Assembly (NCBI RefSeq): GCF_002899945.2
Contig: NZ_PPEG02000002.1
Location: forward strand, 124,001 to 188,000
From: Chryseobacterium viscerum
GTDB lineage: Bacteria > Bacteroidota > Bacteroidia > Flavobacteriales > Weeksellaceae
DNA length: 64,000 nucleotides
Direction: 5' to 3'
Within the stretch, counting starts at the first letter, position 1. Every line of letters starts with the position of its first letter. This document shows, in pieces, positions 1 through 9,015 of this stretch. Position numbers and translations under genes: made by a program. A model generated the notes under the pieces. It was not told where the DNA came from and searched no databases. It was given only the letters and a program-made list of their open reading frames with translations.

Positions 1-591
1 ACAGAACCTGGAACTCCCGTACAGTTAGAAGACTTTTTACAAAAAGGAATCAATCAGATTGCTGCAGGATACGTTATTTACGGTTCTTCTACAATGATTG
101 TTTATACTACCGGAAACGGAGTGAACGGATTTACGCTGGATCCTTCTTTGGGAACTTATTATCTTTCCCATCCTAATATGACTTTCCCAAGAACGGGTAA
201 AATCTATTCTATCAACGAAGGAAATTATATCAAATTTCCTCAGGGAGTAAAAAATTACCTTAAGTACTGCCAGATGGAAGAAGGAGATCGTCCTTATACA
301 TCAAGATACATCGGTTCTTTGGTCGCAGACTTCCATAGAAACATGCTGAAAGGAGGAATTTATATCTATCCTTCTTATTCACAGGCTCCAAATGGTAAAT
401 TAAGATTGTTATACGAATGTAATCCAATGGCATTCCTTGCAGAACAGGCAGGAGGAAAAGCAACAGACGGATTCAGAAGAATTCTTGAAATAGAGCCTAC
501 AGAACTTCACCAGAGAATTCCGTTCTTCTGTGGAAGTATAGAAATGGTAGAGAAAGCAGAAGAATTTATGCGTATCGACAGCGTAAAATAA
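1..591 (+). CDS. fbp: Class I fructose-1,6-bisphosphatase, C-terminal part (5' end outside window)
   Basis: Hydrolyses fructose 1,6-bisphosphate to fructose 6-phosphate in cytosolic gluconeogenesis. The frame is open from base 1, so the N-terminal part lies upstream of the window; 196 residues remain. Seen here: [20 protein letters not shown], the substrate-binding stretch GGIYIYPS, and [21 protein letters not shown] (split here only for description), which carries the Lys and metal-binding Glu of class I enzymes. The TAA stop is followed directly by the menC ATG without a gap, so the two genes are very likely co-transcribed. Family assignment is secure; only the N-terminal active-site loop cannot be checked. 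Confidence 0.95.
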   Translation, partial: TEPGTPVQLEDFLQKGINQIAAGYVIYGSSTMIVYTTGNGVNGFTLDPSLGTYYLSHPNMTFPRTGKIYSINEGNYIKFPQGVKNYLKYCQMEEGDRPYTSRYIGSLVADFHRNMLKGGIYIYPSYSQAPNGKLRLLYECNPMAFLAEQAGGKATDGFRRILEIEPTELHQRIPFFCGSIEMVEKAEEFMRIDSVK

Positions 592-1596
592 ATGGAAGCA
601 ACTTATTTAAAATATTTATTACAGTTTAAACGCCCGAGTGGAACATCTCGCGGCGTTTTGCTTGATAAGGAAACCTTTATCCTGACTATTTCAAAAGACG
701 GAAGAAAAGGAGTAGGTGAGTGCGCGGTTTTCAGAGGCTTGAGCTTCGATGACAGACCTGACTATGAAGAAAAATTAAAGTGGCTCTGCGAAAATATTGA
801 TCAGGACCCATCTTTTTTGAAAGAAGAGCTGAAGGAGTTTCCGTCTATCTGGTTTGGTTATGAACAGGCTGTTCTGAATCTTAAATATGGCGGCAGCCTC
901 TATTTTCCAAGTGAATTTACCGAAGGACAATCTGCTATCACCATCAACGGTCTGATATGGATGGGAGAGGTAGGATATATGGAAGAACAGATTCAGGATA
1001 AATTGGAAAAAGGATTTCATTGTATTAAATTGAAAATCGGGGTCGATTGGAAATCAGAACATGTTATTCTTCAGAAATTAAGAGAAAAATTCTCCAAAGA
1101 CCAGCTGGAGCTTCGTGTAGATGCCAACGGAGGATTCAGTAAAGACGAAGCTGTTATCGTTTTGCAGCAGCTTGCAGATCTTCACATTCATTCCATTGAG
1201 CAGCCTATCAAAGCCGGAAACTGGAATGATATGGCAGAGTTGTGTGCCAACACACCCACTCCAATTGCATTGGATGAAGAGTTGATAGGGATTATTGATC
1301 TTGAAGAAAAGAAAAAGCTTTTAGAAAAAATTCAACCCCAATATATCATTCTGAAGCCAGCATTGGTAGGAGGATTTTCCGGTTCAGATGAATGGATTTC
1401 TCTTGCTGAAGATCAGAATATAGACTGGTGGATTACTTCAGCTTTGGAAAGTAATATTGGCTTGAATGCTATCGCTCAATATACATTTACAAAAAAAAGT
1501 CCAATGCCTCAAGGTTTGGGCACTGGAGCTTTATTTGTCAATAATTTTGAATCCGATCTGGAACTCAGAAATGAGTTGCTATGGTTCAAAACATAA
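592..1596 (+). CDS. menC: o-Succinylbenzoate synthase (enolase superfamily)
   Basis: Dehydrates SHCHC to o-succinylbenzoate in menaquinone biosynthesis. The 334-residue protein has the enolase-superfamily barrel with a KLK motif (catalytic K148), metal ligands D177 (RVDANG), E203 (SIEQP) and D228 (ALDEE), and the second catalytic K255 (ILKPALVGG). The order and spacing match MenC rather than enolase. Relatives in the superfamily include dipeptide epimerases and N-acylamino-acid racemases, so a side activity is possible. A Bacteroidota respiratory organism needs menaquinone, and an isochorismate synthase gene lies at 28295-29263. The start codon abuts the fbp stop, implying translational coupling. 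Confidence 0.88.
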   Translation: MEATYLKYLLQFKRPSGTSRGVLLDKETFILTISKDGRKGVGECAVFRGLSFDDRPDYEEKLKWLCENIDQDPSFLKEELKEFPSIWFGYEQAVLNLKYGGSLYFPSEFTEGQSAITINGLIWMGEVGYMEEQIQDKLEKGFHCIKLKIGVDWKSEHVILQKLREKFSKDQLELRVDANGGFSKDEAVIVLQQLADLHIHSIEQPIKAGNWNDMAELCANTPTPIALDEELIGIIDLEEKKKLLEKIQPQYIILKPALVGGFSGSDEWISLAEDQNIDWWITSALESNIGLNAIAQYTFTKKSPMPQGLGTGALFVNNFESDLELRNELLWFKT

Positions 1597-1610
1597 CTGA
1601 GAAAAGTTAA

Positions 1611-1778
1611 TTAGCATGATGGGGCAGGCGAATTCGCGCATGTGGCCTGACCACAGTAGTCAGGGGCCCATGATCTACAGCACATGGCACTTGGGTTCCA
1701 GCTGTTGCATCCCAGAGGGGGTCTTCCTCCTTTGATCGTCTTTAATTCTCCTCTTTTGATTTTTTTTAGATTTTTCAT
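1611..1778 (-). CDS. Cys-rich peptide with double-glycine leader (bacteriocin-like), 55 aa
   Basis: Small gene read on the minus strand from ATG at 1778 to TAA at 1611. The leader is MKNLKKIKRGELKTIKGG (residues 1-18), a typical Bacteroidota double-glycine leader with the MKNLKK start. The predicted core (residues 19-55) is rich in Cys, Trp, Pro, Ala and Ser, with Cys at 24, 33, 34, 42, 47 and 55. Leaders of this type are cut after Gly-Gly by C39-peptidase ABC exporters; short Chryseobacterium proteins of this plan are annotated as bacteriocin-like. No modification enzyme, immunity gene or exporter adjoins it. Composition changes sharply at the leader/core border: positions 1621-1730 are about 61% GC (67 of 110), while the leader codons are very AT-rich. 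Activity is inference. Confidence 0.8.
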   Translation of the reverse strand: MKNLKKIKRGELKTIKGGRPPLGCNSWNPSAMCCRSWAPDYCGQATCANSPAPSC

Positions 1779-2243
1779 GTTTAATATTTTATTTGATTGA
1801 TAATCAAATGTCGAAAACTTTTTTCAATTATACAACATGTGGGGAATTATTTAGCTATATTTAACAATGTGGCGAAAATTATTACATAGGTGTTAAATGA
1901 CAATATGAATAGGTAGAGAAAGAATCCAGATACTAAAAATGAAAATACATTCCTGCATTAGATGTGTAGGAAGTGTAATTAATTTTTCAGTTCTGTTTAA
2001 GGGCTAAAGTAGTTTTTTAATCGGATAGTTAATTTTTAAAGGTTGATATTCAGTTAAATCACATCTTTTACGAAGATGGCCTTCTTTATATAGTTTAAAA
2101 TATAAGAAAACCTTTTTTTAATCTGTTCCATAATAAAAAATTGTAATTCCCTACAGTTTGAATTGGCAATCTCTATGCCATACTATAGTATTGAATTAAT
2201 TTTAACGCAGAGTTCATTTTTTATGGTTTATTTTAATTATTTG
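1779..2243. other. AT-rich intergenic region upstream of the peptide gene
   Basis: No supported gene. It lies upstream of the minus-strand peptide gene and downstream of the minus-strand hydrolase gene. A near-perfect palindrome with arms ATTTGATT/AATCAAAT occupies 1790-1808, 12 bases before the peptide start, and a TATAATTG box resembling the TAnnTTTG -7 element lies further upstream on the minus strand. A 25-codon minus ORF (2054-2131, cationic) was seen but has no supporting signal. Confidence 0.5.
1790..1808. promoter_or_regulatory. Palindrome upstream of the peptide gene, possible operator
   Basis: Arms ATTTGATT and AATCAAAT around a 3-base centre, 11 bases upstream of the minus-strand peptide ATG. 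It would fall in the untranslated leader or next to the promoter. It could be a regulator site or an mRNA hairpin near the ribosome binding region; no terminator-like T-run follows it. Confidence 0.35.
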
Positions 2244-3374
2244 TTAAGAAATAATTGTGAAAATGTTTTCGTTATTCTTTGTTCTGTTGGTAATAAGGTT
2301 TCTGTCTATTCCGTTCAGATTCTGAATGATATCATTCTGTACCTGTGAGCTTGAGAGATATCCCCAATGATGTCCTACTTCATATTTAAAGCTATTTAGA
2401 AGGTCATCTTTCACAAACGTACAATCAATAATAGAAACAGTATCTTTATAACGGTCAATGTCACTCGGTCCGTTTTTACCCAGTCTTGGTGTCAGAATAT
2501 TCTTGGTGAACTGAGAAATCCCCAAAACGGCATCCTGTCTGTTGAGATAAATCGAAATTCGGTTGGCTAATAAGGGCAGTTTATTAAAAGAATCTTCAGA
2601 ATCTTCAAATACTTTATAGGTCACATCTGCATTCAACAGCAGAACCTGATCTATGACACGAAGTATATTTTCACGCTTAAGACTATACAGCATGCTTTGA
2701 AGGACTCTGTTTCCCAAAGAATGGGTCATGATATGAATTCTTTGGTTGCAGGGTACAAGATCCCGGTTTGAAAAAATATCCTTTAAAAACTGGGTATAGA
2801 AATAAAACATCCTCATCAGTGACGCTCCGGAATTGATACTGGATGCCTTGTCATCAAAATAACTTAACGGGATAATACTCCCTGAGGCAGGCCAGCTTAC
2901 AAATAAAATATGTTCTACAGGCGATGCCGGATTATCAATGAATATTTTCTTAAGGTCTAGAATAGCTTTTAATTCATCATCAAAATCATACAAATAACCA
3001 TGGATGAATATCAATACATCACTCCTTTCTTTTGTGGAAGACATATTTTTATAAAGCTCATAGAACATTCTCTGAGTTCCGCCCAGATTATTGGCTGTAA
3101 GAGGCGAAGTTTTAACTCCTTTCTCGCTCAACAGAACATCTAAAACGTCTTGATACCCTTGTTTTTCGGGTTCGGAGAACAGTTTGTAGTTTACAATATT
3201 CCTGTTGGTGTAATCTTTCTTTTTTTTGGCTTGTGCAGTGGGTTCCTTATAGTTTTCAAAATCACATTTCGCAATCCTGAAATTGGGAATTGAGTATTCA
3301 TCATTAGAAAAAGAGTCCACTTTTTCGCCTTTATGCCGGATGATTTTCCGGTTGCTTAAGATATAAACGGCCAT
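2244..3374 (-). CDS. Alpha/beta hydrolase, DUF900-like
   Basis: 376-residue cytosolic protein with no evident signal peptide. A beta-strand plus oxyanion segment reads VLIFIHGYLYDF (about 120-131), and the nucleophile elbow is THSLGN with S219, followed by a core of alternating hydrophobic segments. This is the plan of DUF900-type lipase/esterase-like hydrolases. The substrate is unknown. It is divergent from glnS, separated by 154 bp, and no operon partner is visible. The C-terminal 15 residues are Asn/Ile-rich and may be disordered. Confidence 0.75.
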   Translation of the reverse strand: MAVYILSNRKIIRHKGEKVDSFSNDEYSIPNFRIAKCDFENYKEPTAQAKKKKDYTNRNIVNYKLFSEPEKQGYQDVLDVLLSEKGVKTSPLTANNLGGTQRMFYELYKNMSSTKERSDVLIFIHGYLYDFDDELKAILDLKKIFIDNPASPVEHILFVSWPASGSIIPLSYFDDKASSINSGASLMRMFYFYTQFLKDIFSNRDLVPCNQRIHIMTHSLGNRVLQSMLYSLKRENILRVIDQVLLLNADVTYKVFEDSEDSFNKLPLLANRISIYLNRQDAVLGISQFTKNILTPRLGKNGPSDIDRYKDTVSIIDCTFVKDDLLNSFKYEVGHHWGYLSSSQVQNDIIQNLNGIDRNLITNRTKNNENIFTIIS

Positions 3375-3484
3375 GATGGTGAATGGGTTAAAATGGTTTT
3401 AGCTTTCCCGAAATTAGTGAAAAATATTGAATTACAAGCGATAAGGCTTTTAAATTATCACTTTTACAAACGCTTATTTTTCCG

Positions 3485-3492
3485 TAACTTTG
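3485..3492 (+). promoter_or_regulatory. glnS promoter, -7 box TAACTTTG
   Basis: Exact match to the Bacteroidota -7 consensus TAnnTTTG, 36 bases before the glnS ATG, with a TTTTAC stretch at about the right distance upstream for the -33 element. Confidence 0.6.
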
Positions 3493-3528
3493 TGAAACTT
3501 TTTTTGCTAAAAAATAAAAGCTACCTTA

Positions 3529-5202
3529 ATGGAAGAAGAAAAAAAATCCCTCAATTTTATTGAGCAAATTATTGAAGATGATCTGGCAAACGGTTTGAAT
3601 AAAGATCAAATCCGTTTCCGTTTTCCGCCTGAACCAAATGGTTACCTGCATGTAGGGCACACAAAAGCAATCTGCATCAACTTTGGGCTGGGCGAAAAAT
3701 ACAATGCTCCCGTAAACCTTCGTTTCGACGATACGAATCCTGAAAAAGAAGAACAGGAATTCGTAGATTCTATCATGAAAGACGTAGAATGGTTAGGTTT
3801 CAAATGGGATAAAGTTTTGTACGCATCCGATTACTTCCAGCAGCTTTACGATTGGGCAGTTCAGTTAATTAAAGAAGAAAAAGCTTACGTAGATGAGCAA
3901 GCGTCTGAAGTCATTACAGAACAAAGAAAAAATCCTGCAGAACCGGGAGTTGAATCTCCATACAGAAACCGTCCTGTTGAAGAATCGTTAGATTTATTCG
4001 AAAGGATGAAAAACGGTGAATTTGAAAGTGGTTCGATGTCTCTTCGTGCAAAAATCGACATGGTTTCGCCAAACATGAATATGCGTGACCCTGTTATGTA
4101 CAGAATTTTGAACAAACCTCACCACAGAACAGGTACTGCATGGAAAATCTATCCAATGTACGACTGGGCTCATGGTGAATCCGATTATATCGAACAAATT
4201 TCACACTCGCTGTGTTCTTTGGAGTTTGAAAACCACAGACCTTTGTACAACTGGTATTTAGATCAGGTGTATGAAGAAGGAAGGGTTAAAAACAAGCAGA
4301 GAGAATTTGCGAGAATGAATGTTTCCTATATGATTACTTCCAAAAGAAAGCTGCAGAGATTGGTGGCTGAAGGAGCTGTAACCGGATGGGATGATCCTAG
4401 AATGCCTACCATTTCAGGAATGAGAAGAAAAGGATATACTCCGACTTCTATCAGAAACTTTATTGATAAAGTAGGGGTGGCGAAAAGAGAAAACCTAATC
4501 GAAATTCAGTTGCTAGACTTCTGTGTACGTGAAGACCTGAATAAGGTAGCTAAGCGTGTGATGGCAGTTGTAGATCCGGTAAAATTAGTGATCGAAAACT
4601 ATCCTGAAGACAAGGAAGAATGGTTGGATACTGAAAATAATCCTGAGCAGGAAAATGCAGGAACAAGAGAAGTTCCTTTCTCAAGAGAACTGTATATCGA
4701 GCGTGAAGACTTCAAAGAGGAAGCTAACAATAAATTCTTCAGACTTAAATTAGGTGGAGAAGTTCGTTTGAAATCTGCTTACATCATCAAAGCTGAAAGA
4801 GTAGAGAAGGATGAGAATGGAGAGATCACAACCATCTACGCTTCTTATGATGAGAAGAGTAAATCTGGAAGTGGAACAGAGGAGAGTTTAAGAAAAGTAA
4901 AAGGTACTCTACACTGGGTATCTGCAAAACATGCTATTCCTGTAGAAGTAAGAAGCTACAATCATCTGTTTACCGTGGAACAGCCTGATGCAGAGAAAGA
5001 TGTTGACTTCTTAAACTTCATCAACCCTGAATCTGTAACTACAGCGAAAGGTTTTGCTGAGCCAAGCCTTAAAGAAGTTGCGATAGGAGAACCATTACAG
5101 TTCCAAAGAATTGGATATTTTACAAAAGATCAGGATTCTACAGAGGATACATTCGTATTTAACCGTACAGTAACGCTGAAAGATTCTTATAAGCCTGAAT
5201 AA
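3529..5202 (+). CDS. glnS: Glutamine--tRNA ligase
   Basis: Charges tRNA-Gln directly with glutamine. The 557-residue length fits GlnRS. The class I signature appears as PEPNGYLHVGHTKA (HVGH at 41-44) and the KMSKS-equivalent as MITSKRKL (SKRKL at 271-275), as in bacterial GlnRS rather than GluRS. The anticodon-binding beta-barrels follow, with the late motif LHWVSAKHAIPVEVR. Presence of GlnRS suggests the cell need not rely only on the GatCAB amidotransferase route. The gene stands alone with its own promoter and a strong terminator 20 bp after the stop. Confidence 0.97.
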   Translation: MEEEKKSLNFIEQIIEDDLANGLNKDQIRFRFPPEPNGYLHVGHTKAICINFGLGEKYNAPVNLRFDDTNPEKEEQEFVDSIMKDVEWLGFKWDKVLYASDYFQQLYDWAVQLIKEEKAYVDEQASEVITEQRKNPAEPGVESPYRNRPVEESLDLFERMKNGEFESGSMSLRAKIDMVSPNMNMRDPVMYRILNKPHHRTGTAWKIYPMYDWAHGESDYIEQISHSLCSLEFENHRPLYNWYLDQVYEEGRVKNKQREFARMNVSYMITSKRKLQRLVAEGAVTGWDDPRMPTISGMRRKGYTPTSIRNFIDKVGVAKRENLIEIQLLDFCVREDLNKVAKRVMAVVDPVKLVIENYPEDKEEWLDTENNPEQENAGTREVPFSRELYIEREDFKEEANNKFFRLKLGGEVRLKSAYIIKAERVEKDENGEITTIYASYDEKSKSGSGTEESLRKVKGTLHWVSAKHAIPVEVRSYNHLFTVEQPDAEKDVDFLNFINPESVTTAKGFAEPSLKEVAIGEPLQFQRIGYFTKDQDSTEDTFVFNRTVTLKDSYKPE

Positions 5203-5223
5203 TTTTCAGGATACTTAATATAT

Positions 5224-5256
5224 AAAAGCAGGACTTGTTGGGAGTCCTGCTTTTTT
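5224..5256 (+). terminator. Intrinsic terminator of glnS
   Basis: Perfect 12-bp stem AAAAGCAGGACT / AGTCCTGCTTTT with a 7-base loop, followed by a T-run. A near-copy in inverted orientation lies at 5511-5550. Confidence 0.9.
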
Positions 5257-5262
5257 ATTTTT

Positions 5263-5820
5263 GTTGAGTAACGCAAAGGCGCTAAGAAGTTCATGCATTG
5301 TGAATATTTTTAAGGCACAAGAAAATCGAAAATTTCCAGCAAGTGTACTACTTAATCAATCAATATTCTTAGCTTAAGGAATTAACGGTGTTCAATTTTA
5401 TCGGAGATAAAATCCTTGCGACTTAAAAACGCTTCGGGAAAGATAACCTTGCGCCTTTGCGTTTTTCAACAGACAGCTTTATAAGCCAGAATTAATCTTA
5501 ATATTGGAAAAAATAAAAGCAAGACTCTCAACAAGTCCTGCTTTTTATTTTAATAGTTTAAAATCTGAAGCTTAAGATTCTATTTTAAAAAGTCTTTGTC
5601 ACGGTATGGTGGATTAGGATATTTTTAAAATCCATGAGGTTTATTTTTTAAACTCATTATTTATTTTTTTAACGCAAAGATTTATAAAAACTTATCATTA
5701 TTTCAAGAGGGCAAAGGCAGAGAAATCTGCTTCGCAAAGCTATACGCTTCATCAAATCAACTTGTTGATTCTCTTCTTTGCTTCCTCTAATAAATTATTA
5801 TAATTCTAAATCTTTGCGTT
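5263..5820. repeat. Nested inverted repeats of the cgcaaagg extragenic type
   Basis: Two inverted-repeat pairs fill the glnS/ohyA gap. Pair 1: GTTGAGTAACGCAAAGGCGC at 5263-5282 with its near-complement GCGCCTTTGCGTTTTTCAAC at 5451-5470. Pair 2: AACGCAAAGATTTA at 5671-5684 and its exact complement at 5807-5820. Both share the ACGCAAAG core. No ORF of note lies inside. This looks like two copies of a dispersed extragenic element. Confidence 0.75.
5511..5550. repeat. Inverted copy of the glnS terminator hairpin
   Basis: The stem-loop resembles the reverse complement of 5224-5254 with two substitutions; the asymmetric loop (CTCAACA here against TGTTGGG) fixes the orientation. It brackets the first cgcaaagg repeat pair and may also act as a terminator. 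Confidence 0.65.
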
Positions 5821-5872
5821 AAGAATAAAGTATGCACTACTTTAAAAACCATTGTTTTGTGAACTAATATTT

Positions 5873-7801
5873 TTAGTCTTTTACTCCTTTTACCCATTCC
5901 TGAAATCTGCTCAAGAAAGATTCGTGTTCTTCTTTTTCTTCCGGACGGTTTACCAGGATATGTTCAAAATAAGTTCCTTTCAATACTTTTCTTAATATTC
6001 CTTCTCCTAAGAAGGGTTTGTAGTCATTAAGAGCCTGGGTCGCTTTTAATAAATGTCGGATATCATATTGTAAAGGATTGATATCCGGAACTTGTTTGTT
6101 GAGGTTAAGAAGATTGTAAACAGCTATTCTTGCTGTTCTCACAGAACTTTCCATCGTGAATACAACGTCATTATTGGTCTCTACAAACTGTCCTACAAGA
6201 CCTAAGTTGGTACATCCTTCAGGAACCACTCTAGGACGGTCTCCCTGCGCTCTTGGCATAAACATGGAAGTGATGTATGGCATGAAGGCGGTACGTACAA
6301 TTGTATTTTCTATAACATTATCCAGTTGGTCCGTCATTCCAAGATGATAACAAAGCTCGGCAAGAATTTCGTTTCCGGTACATTGAGGCATTGTTTTTTT
6401 GATGTAATTACCTTCTTTATCCATTAGCAAAGCGTATACCCATACTACAAGGATATCATCCGGCTGAGTAGGGAAGTGCGGCTGTCTGTTGCAGGTAAAG
6501 CTCATCACCCAATTGGAGTCTGTAATGGTAATAATACCTCCCGTAGCGGTTCTTCCAGAATAAGGATCATTCACACACATCTCTTTTAGTTTCTCAGTGA
6601 AAGCAGAAGGACGACATGTTAATGTGGCAGATTCCCATGAAGATTTTTCGATGTGGCTACAGAATTTCTCTGGTTTTCCGAATACTTCAGATTTTGCAGC
6701 AAGATTTTTCCACAGTTTCCATCCGGCGCTTTGTCCAGCACTGCTGTTATCTATCGTGATTTCAGGAACGGTGTTGTTGTCACCGTAGAAAGTACTTTCT
6801 GTCATAGATCCGGTTGTTACGATAACATAATCATCTTTTCCGATTGGTATTCTTACTTCCTCTCCATTTTGTTCAGTAATAATTCCTTCTACTGTTTTTC
6901 CTTCGGTGTTGATATGAATATCAAGGTCTTTTACCAGAACATTAAACTGGATCTGTACTCCTTTTTCAACCAGGAAGTTTTTCAGTGGGGTTACGTAGGT
7001 GTCATATTGGTTATATTTAGGAAAAACCAGACATGAGAAGTCTTTCATTCCGTCAATAGCGTGAAGGAATCTGTGCATATACAATTTCAGTTCAAGCAAG
7101 CTGTGCCAGTTTTCAAAGGCAAACATAGAACGCCAGAAAAACCAGAAATTACTGTTCAGGAAGGATTGTGCAAAATAATCTTCAATGGTAAGATCATCAA
7201 GCTCTTCTTTTTTCTTTAACAGAAGTTTTACAATGGCAAGCTGATCTTTTTTCTCAAGACCAAATTTACTGAAATCCTGGATCTCTCCCTGATTGTGGAT
7301 CAGTCTCGCTTTAGAATAATTGGGGTCATTGTCATTGACAAGTCTGTATTCATCCAATACGCTATAGGGAGCTGGTAATTCCAACGCAGGAATATCCTGG
7401 AACATATCCCATAAGTTTTCATACGTCATGTCCATTTCCCTTCCTCCACGGATGATATAGCCATCTTTTGCGTTACCGGCTCCGTCCAGAGATCCACCTT
7501 CAACATTCAGTTGGTCGAGAAAAATAATGTTTTTGCCTGGTACACGGCCATCACGGATAAAATAATAAGCAGCAGACATGCCTGCAATTCCGCTTCCTAC
7601 AATATAGATTTTACTGTTTTCGTAAGATTGTAAAGGAATTCCTTTGTTACGTTGATAGTTTCCGATCTGGTCGGAAAAAGGCATAGTTTTTTCAGGAGTG
7701 TTAATCTGAACTTCTTTACTTGAATCCGGTTCGTGGTTTACTTTTCCGAACTGATCAGAGGCATTTAAAACTTTATCGAATTTTGAATTGATCGTACTCA
7801 T
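5873..7801 (-). CDS. ohyA: Oleate hydratase (FAD-dependent fatty acid hydratase)
   Basis: Adds water to the cis-9 double bond of oleic and related fatty acids, giving 10-hydroxystearate. The 642-residue protein has the dinucleotide-binding motif [13 protein letters not shown] (about 68-80), the conserved loop [10 protein letters not shown] and RGGREM. The residues known to be catalytic in the Elizabethkingia meningoseptica enzyme, E122 and Y241, fall at exactly the same numbers here. No signal peptide, so cytosolic or membrane-peripheral. An AraC-type regulator gene lies 89 bp upstream on the same strand and is a candidate regulator. A likely physiological role is detoxifying unsaturated host or plant fatty acids. 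Confidence 0.97.
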   Translation of the reverse strand: MSTINSKFDKVLNASDQFGKVNHEPDSSKEVQINTPEKTMPFSDQIGNYQRNKGIPLQSYENSKIYIVGSGIAGMSAAYYFIRDGRVPGKNIIFLDQLNVEGGSLDGAGNAKDGYIIRGGREMDMTYENLWDMFQDIPALELPAPYSVLDEYRLVNDNDPNYSKARLIHNQGEIQDFSKFGLEKKDQLAIVKLLLKKKEELDDLTIEDYFAQSFLNSNFWFFWRSMFAFENWHSLLELKLYMHRFLHAIDGMKDFSCLVFPKYNQYDTYVTPLKNFLVEKGVQIQFNVLVKDLDIHINTEGKTVEGIITEQNGEEVRIPIGKDDYVIVTTGSMTESTFYGDNNTVPEITIDNSSAGQSAGWKLWKNLAAKSEVFGKPEKFCSHIEKSSWESATLTCRPSAFTEKLKEMCVNDPYSGRTATGGIITITDSNWVMSFTCNRQPHFPTQPDDILVVWVYALLMDKEGNYIKKTMPQCTGNEILAELCYHLGMTDQLDNVIENTIVRTAFMPYITSMFMPRAQGDRPRVVPEGCTNLGLVGQFVETNNDVVFTMESSVRTARIAVYNLLNLNKQVPDINPLQYDIRHLLKATQALNDYKPFLGEGILRKVLKGTYFEHILVNRPEEKEEHESFLSRFQEWVKGVKD

Positions 7802-7890
7802 TTTGTATTGTTTTTAATTAACAGTATAAAGGTACCTCTATTCACAAAGCGACATATATCCCCAAGTTCAGAATTATTATCCCCAAATTC

Positions 7891-8769
7891 TCATGACTGA
7901 ATATTTTCTTTTATTCTGTACTCTGAAGGAGAAAACGTCGTATGTTTTTTGAAGAAACGGCCGAAAGCCGATGCGGAATTAAACTGAAGTTCAAATGCAA
8001 TTTCCGAAATCGTTATATCAGGATTTCCCAACATTACATAAGCTTCCTTCAGTAAGGCTTCGTCAATAACCTCATGAGGTGTTTTTCCGCTTGCCTTTTT
8101 AATGATCTCTATGAGGTATTTATTAGAAACATGCAGCTGATCGGCATAAAACTGAACCGTTCGCTCCCTGTTGATATTTTCCCTGATCAGTTTATTAAAT
8201 CTCAGATAAAGGTCTTTTTTACCTTCCTCTTTTCCTGGATTTGCAGCGTTTTCCTGTTCCATAATCTCAGCCGTCTCCAGCAGCAGATTGAAAATAATGG
8301 TGCGGATAATTTCTTCCGTAAACTTTCCCTGCTTCTTTGATTTCTTGTCAAGGTAATCAAGAAGGTTTTGTAGCAGCGATGAATTTTTTGCAGAAGTTTT
8401 TACGATGTTGTAGGAACCTTTGGAGAAAAGATTCATTTTCTCAATGATAAATGGATTGGAAATATTTTTAATCAGAAAATTTTTGTCAAAGAACAGCAGT
8501 TTCATCATGAAATTTTCACTGGTCTTCACAAACTTTACAATGGTAGAAGGGGCAGCTATCAGAAAACTATGAGCATCCACTTTGTATTTCAGACGGTCTA
8601 TCTCAATATTGATTTCTCCTGCGGTACAGATGCAAAATGCATAATAATCCATTCTGAAAGGAGCTTTTGGGAACTCGAAAATGGGTTTTCCGGAAGAGAT
8701 GTAGTAGGATTGCCTGCAGTCAATACTGTAAAAGGATAGCGTATCATGTAAATTTTCGTAGGTTACCAT
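7891..8769 (-). CDS. AraC family transcriptional regulator
   Basis: 292-residue DNA-binding regulator. The N-terminal part (about 20-110) looks like a cupin-type sensing domain. The C-terminal part (about 185-285) carries two helix-turn-helix units, including LHVSNKYLIEIIKKASGKTP and ISEIAFELQFNSASAFGRFF followed by the conserved F-S-P-S-E-Y-R. It is immediately upstream of and co-directional with oleate hydratase, so control of that gene by a fatty-acid-like ligand is plausible but not shown. The ligand is unknown. Confidence 0.88.
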   Translation of the reverse strand: MVTYENLHDTLSFYSIDCRQSYYISSGKPIFEFPKAPFRMDYYAFCICTAGEINIEIDRLKYKVDAHSFLIAAPSTIVKFVKTSENFMMKLLFFDKNFLIKNISNPFIIEKMNLFSKGSYNIVKTSAKNSSLLQNLLDYLDKKSKKQGKFTEEIIRTIIFNLLLETAEIMEQENAANPGKEEGKKDLYLRFNKLIRENINRERTVQFYADQLHVSNKYLIEIIKKASGKTPHEVIDEALLKEAYVMLGNPDITISEIAFELQFNSASAFGRFFKKHTTFSPSEYRIKENIQS

Positions 8770-8979
8770 TCTTCCGTATTGGTTAAAAATTTATTGTGTT
8801 TTTAAATGGTTTTAGTTTAAAAACCCTTGTTGTTACTGCAATTTACGATTTTTATAAAAGTCTTTAGGCTTTAAATAGTAAAAAAAACTGTTTTTTTTAG
8901 GATACAGCTGATAGTCTGTTTTAATGGATGTTATTTATAAAAAAAGGGTTTAAACACAGGCTTTTGGGTTATTTTTATC

Positions 8980-8987
8980 TAATTTTG
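8980..8987 (+). promoter_or_regulatory. -7 box TAATTTTG for the MFS gene
   Basis: Exact TAnnTTTG match 28 bases upstream of the GTG start at 9016. A clear -33 element at the usual distance is not visible. Confidence 0.45.
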
Positions 8988-9015
8988 CACTTTCAAATTC
9001 CCCCAAAATAGTATT

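Noticed and set aside
1615-1745. GC-rich block with several hairpins, first read as a structured non-coding RNA
   Set aside because: The minus strand has a clean ATG-to-TAA frame with a double-glycine leader exactly covering the block; hairpins follow from the GC-rich codons. A 40-codon plus-strand frame over the same bases has no leader or family match.
2054-2131. Minus-strand 25-codon cationic ORF
   Set aside because: No promoter box, no Gly-Gly leader and too short to support; noted only as intergenic content.
2163-2348. Plus-strand 61-residue ORF
   Set aside because: Overlaps the end of the hydrolase gene on the other strand, hydrophobic AT-driven composition and no recognisable domain.
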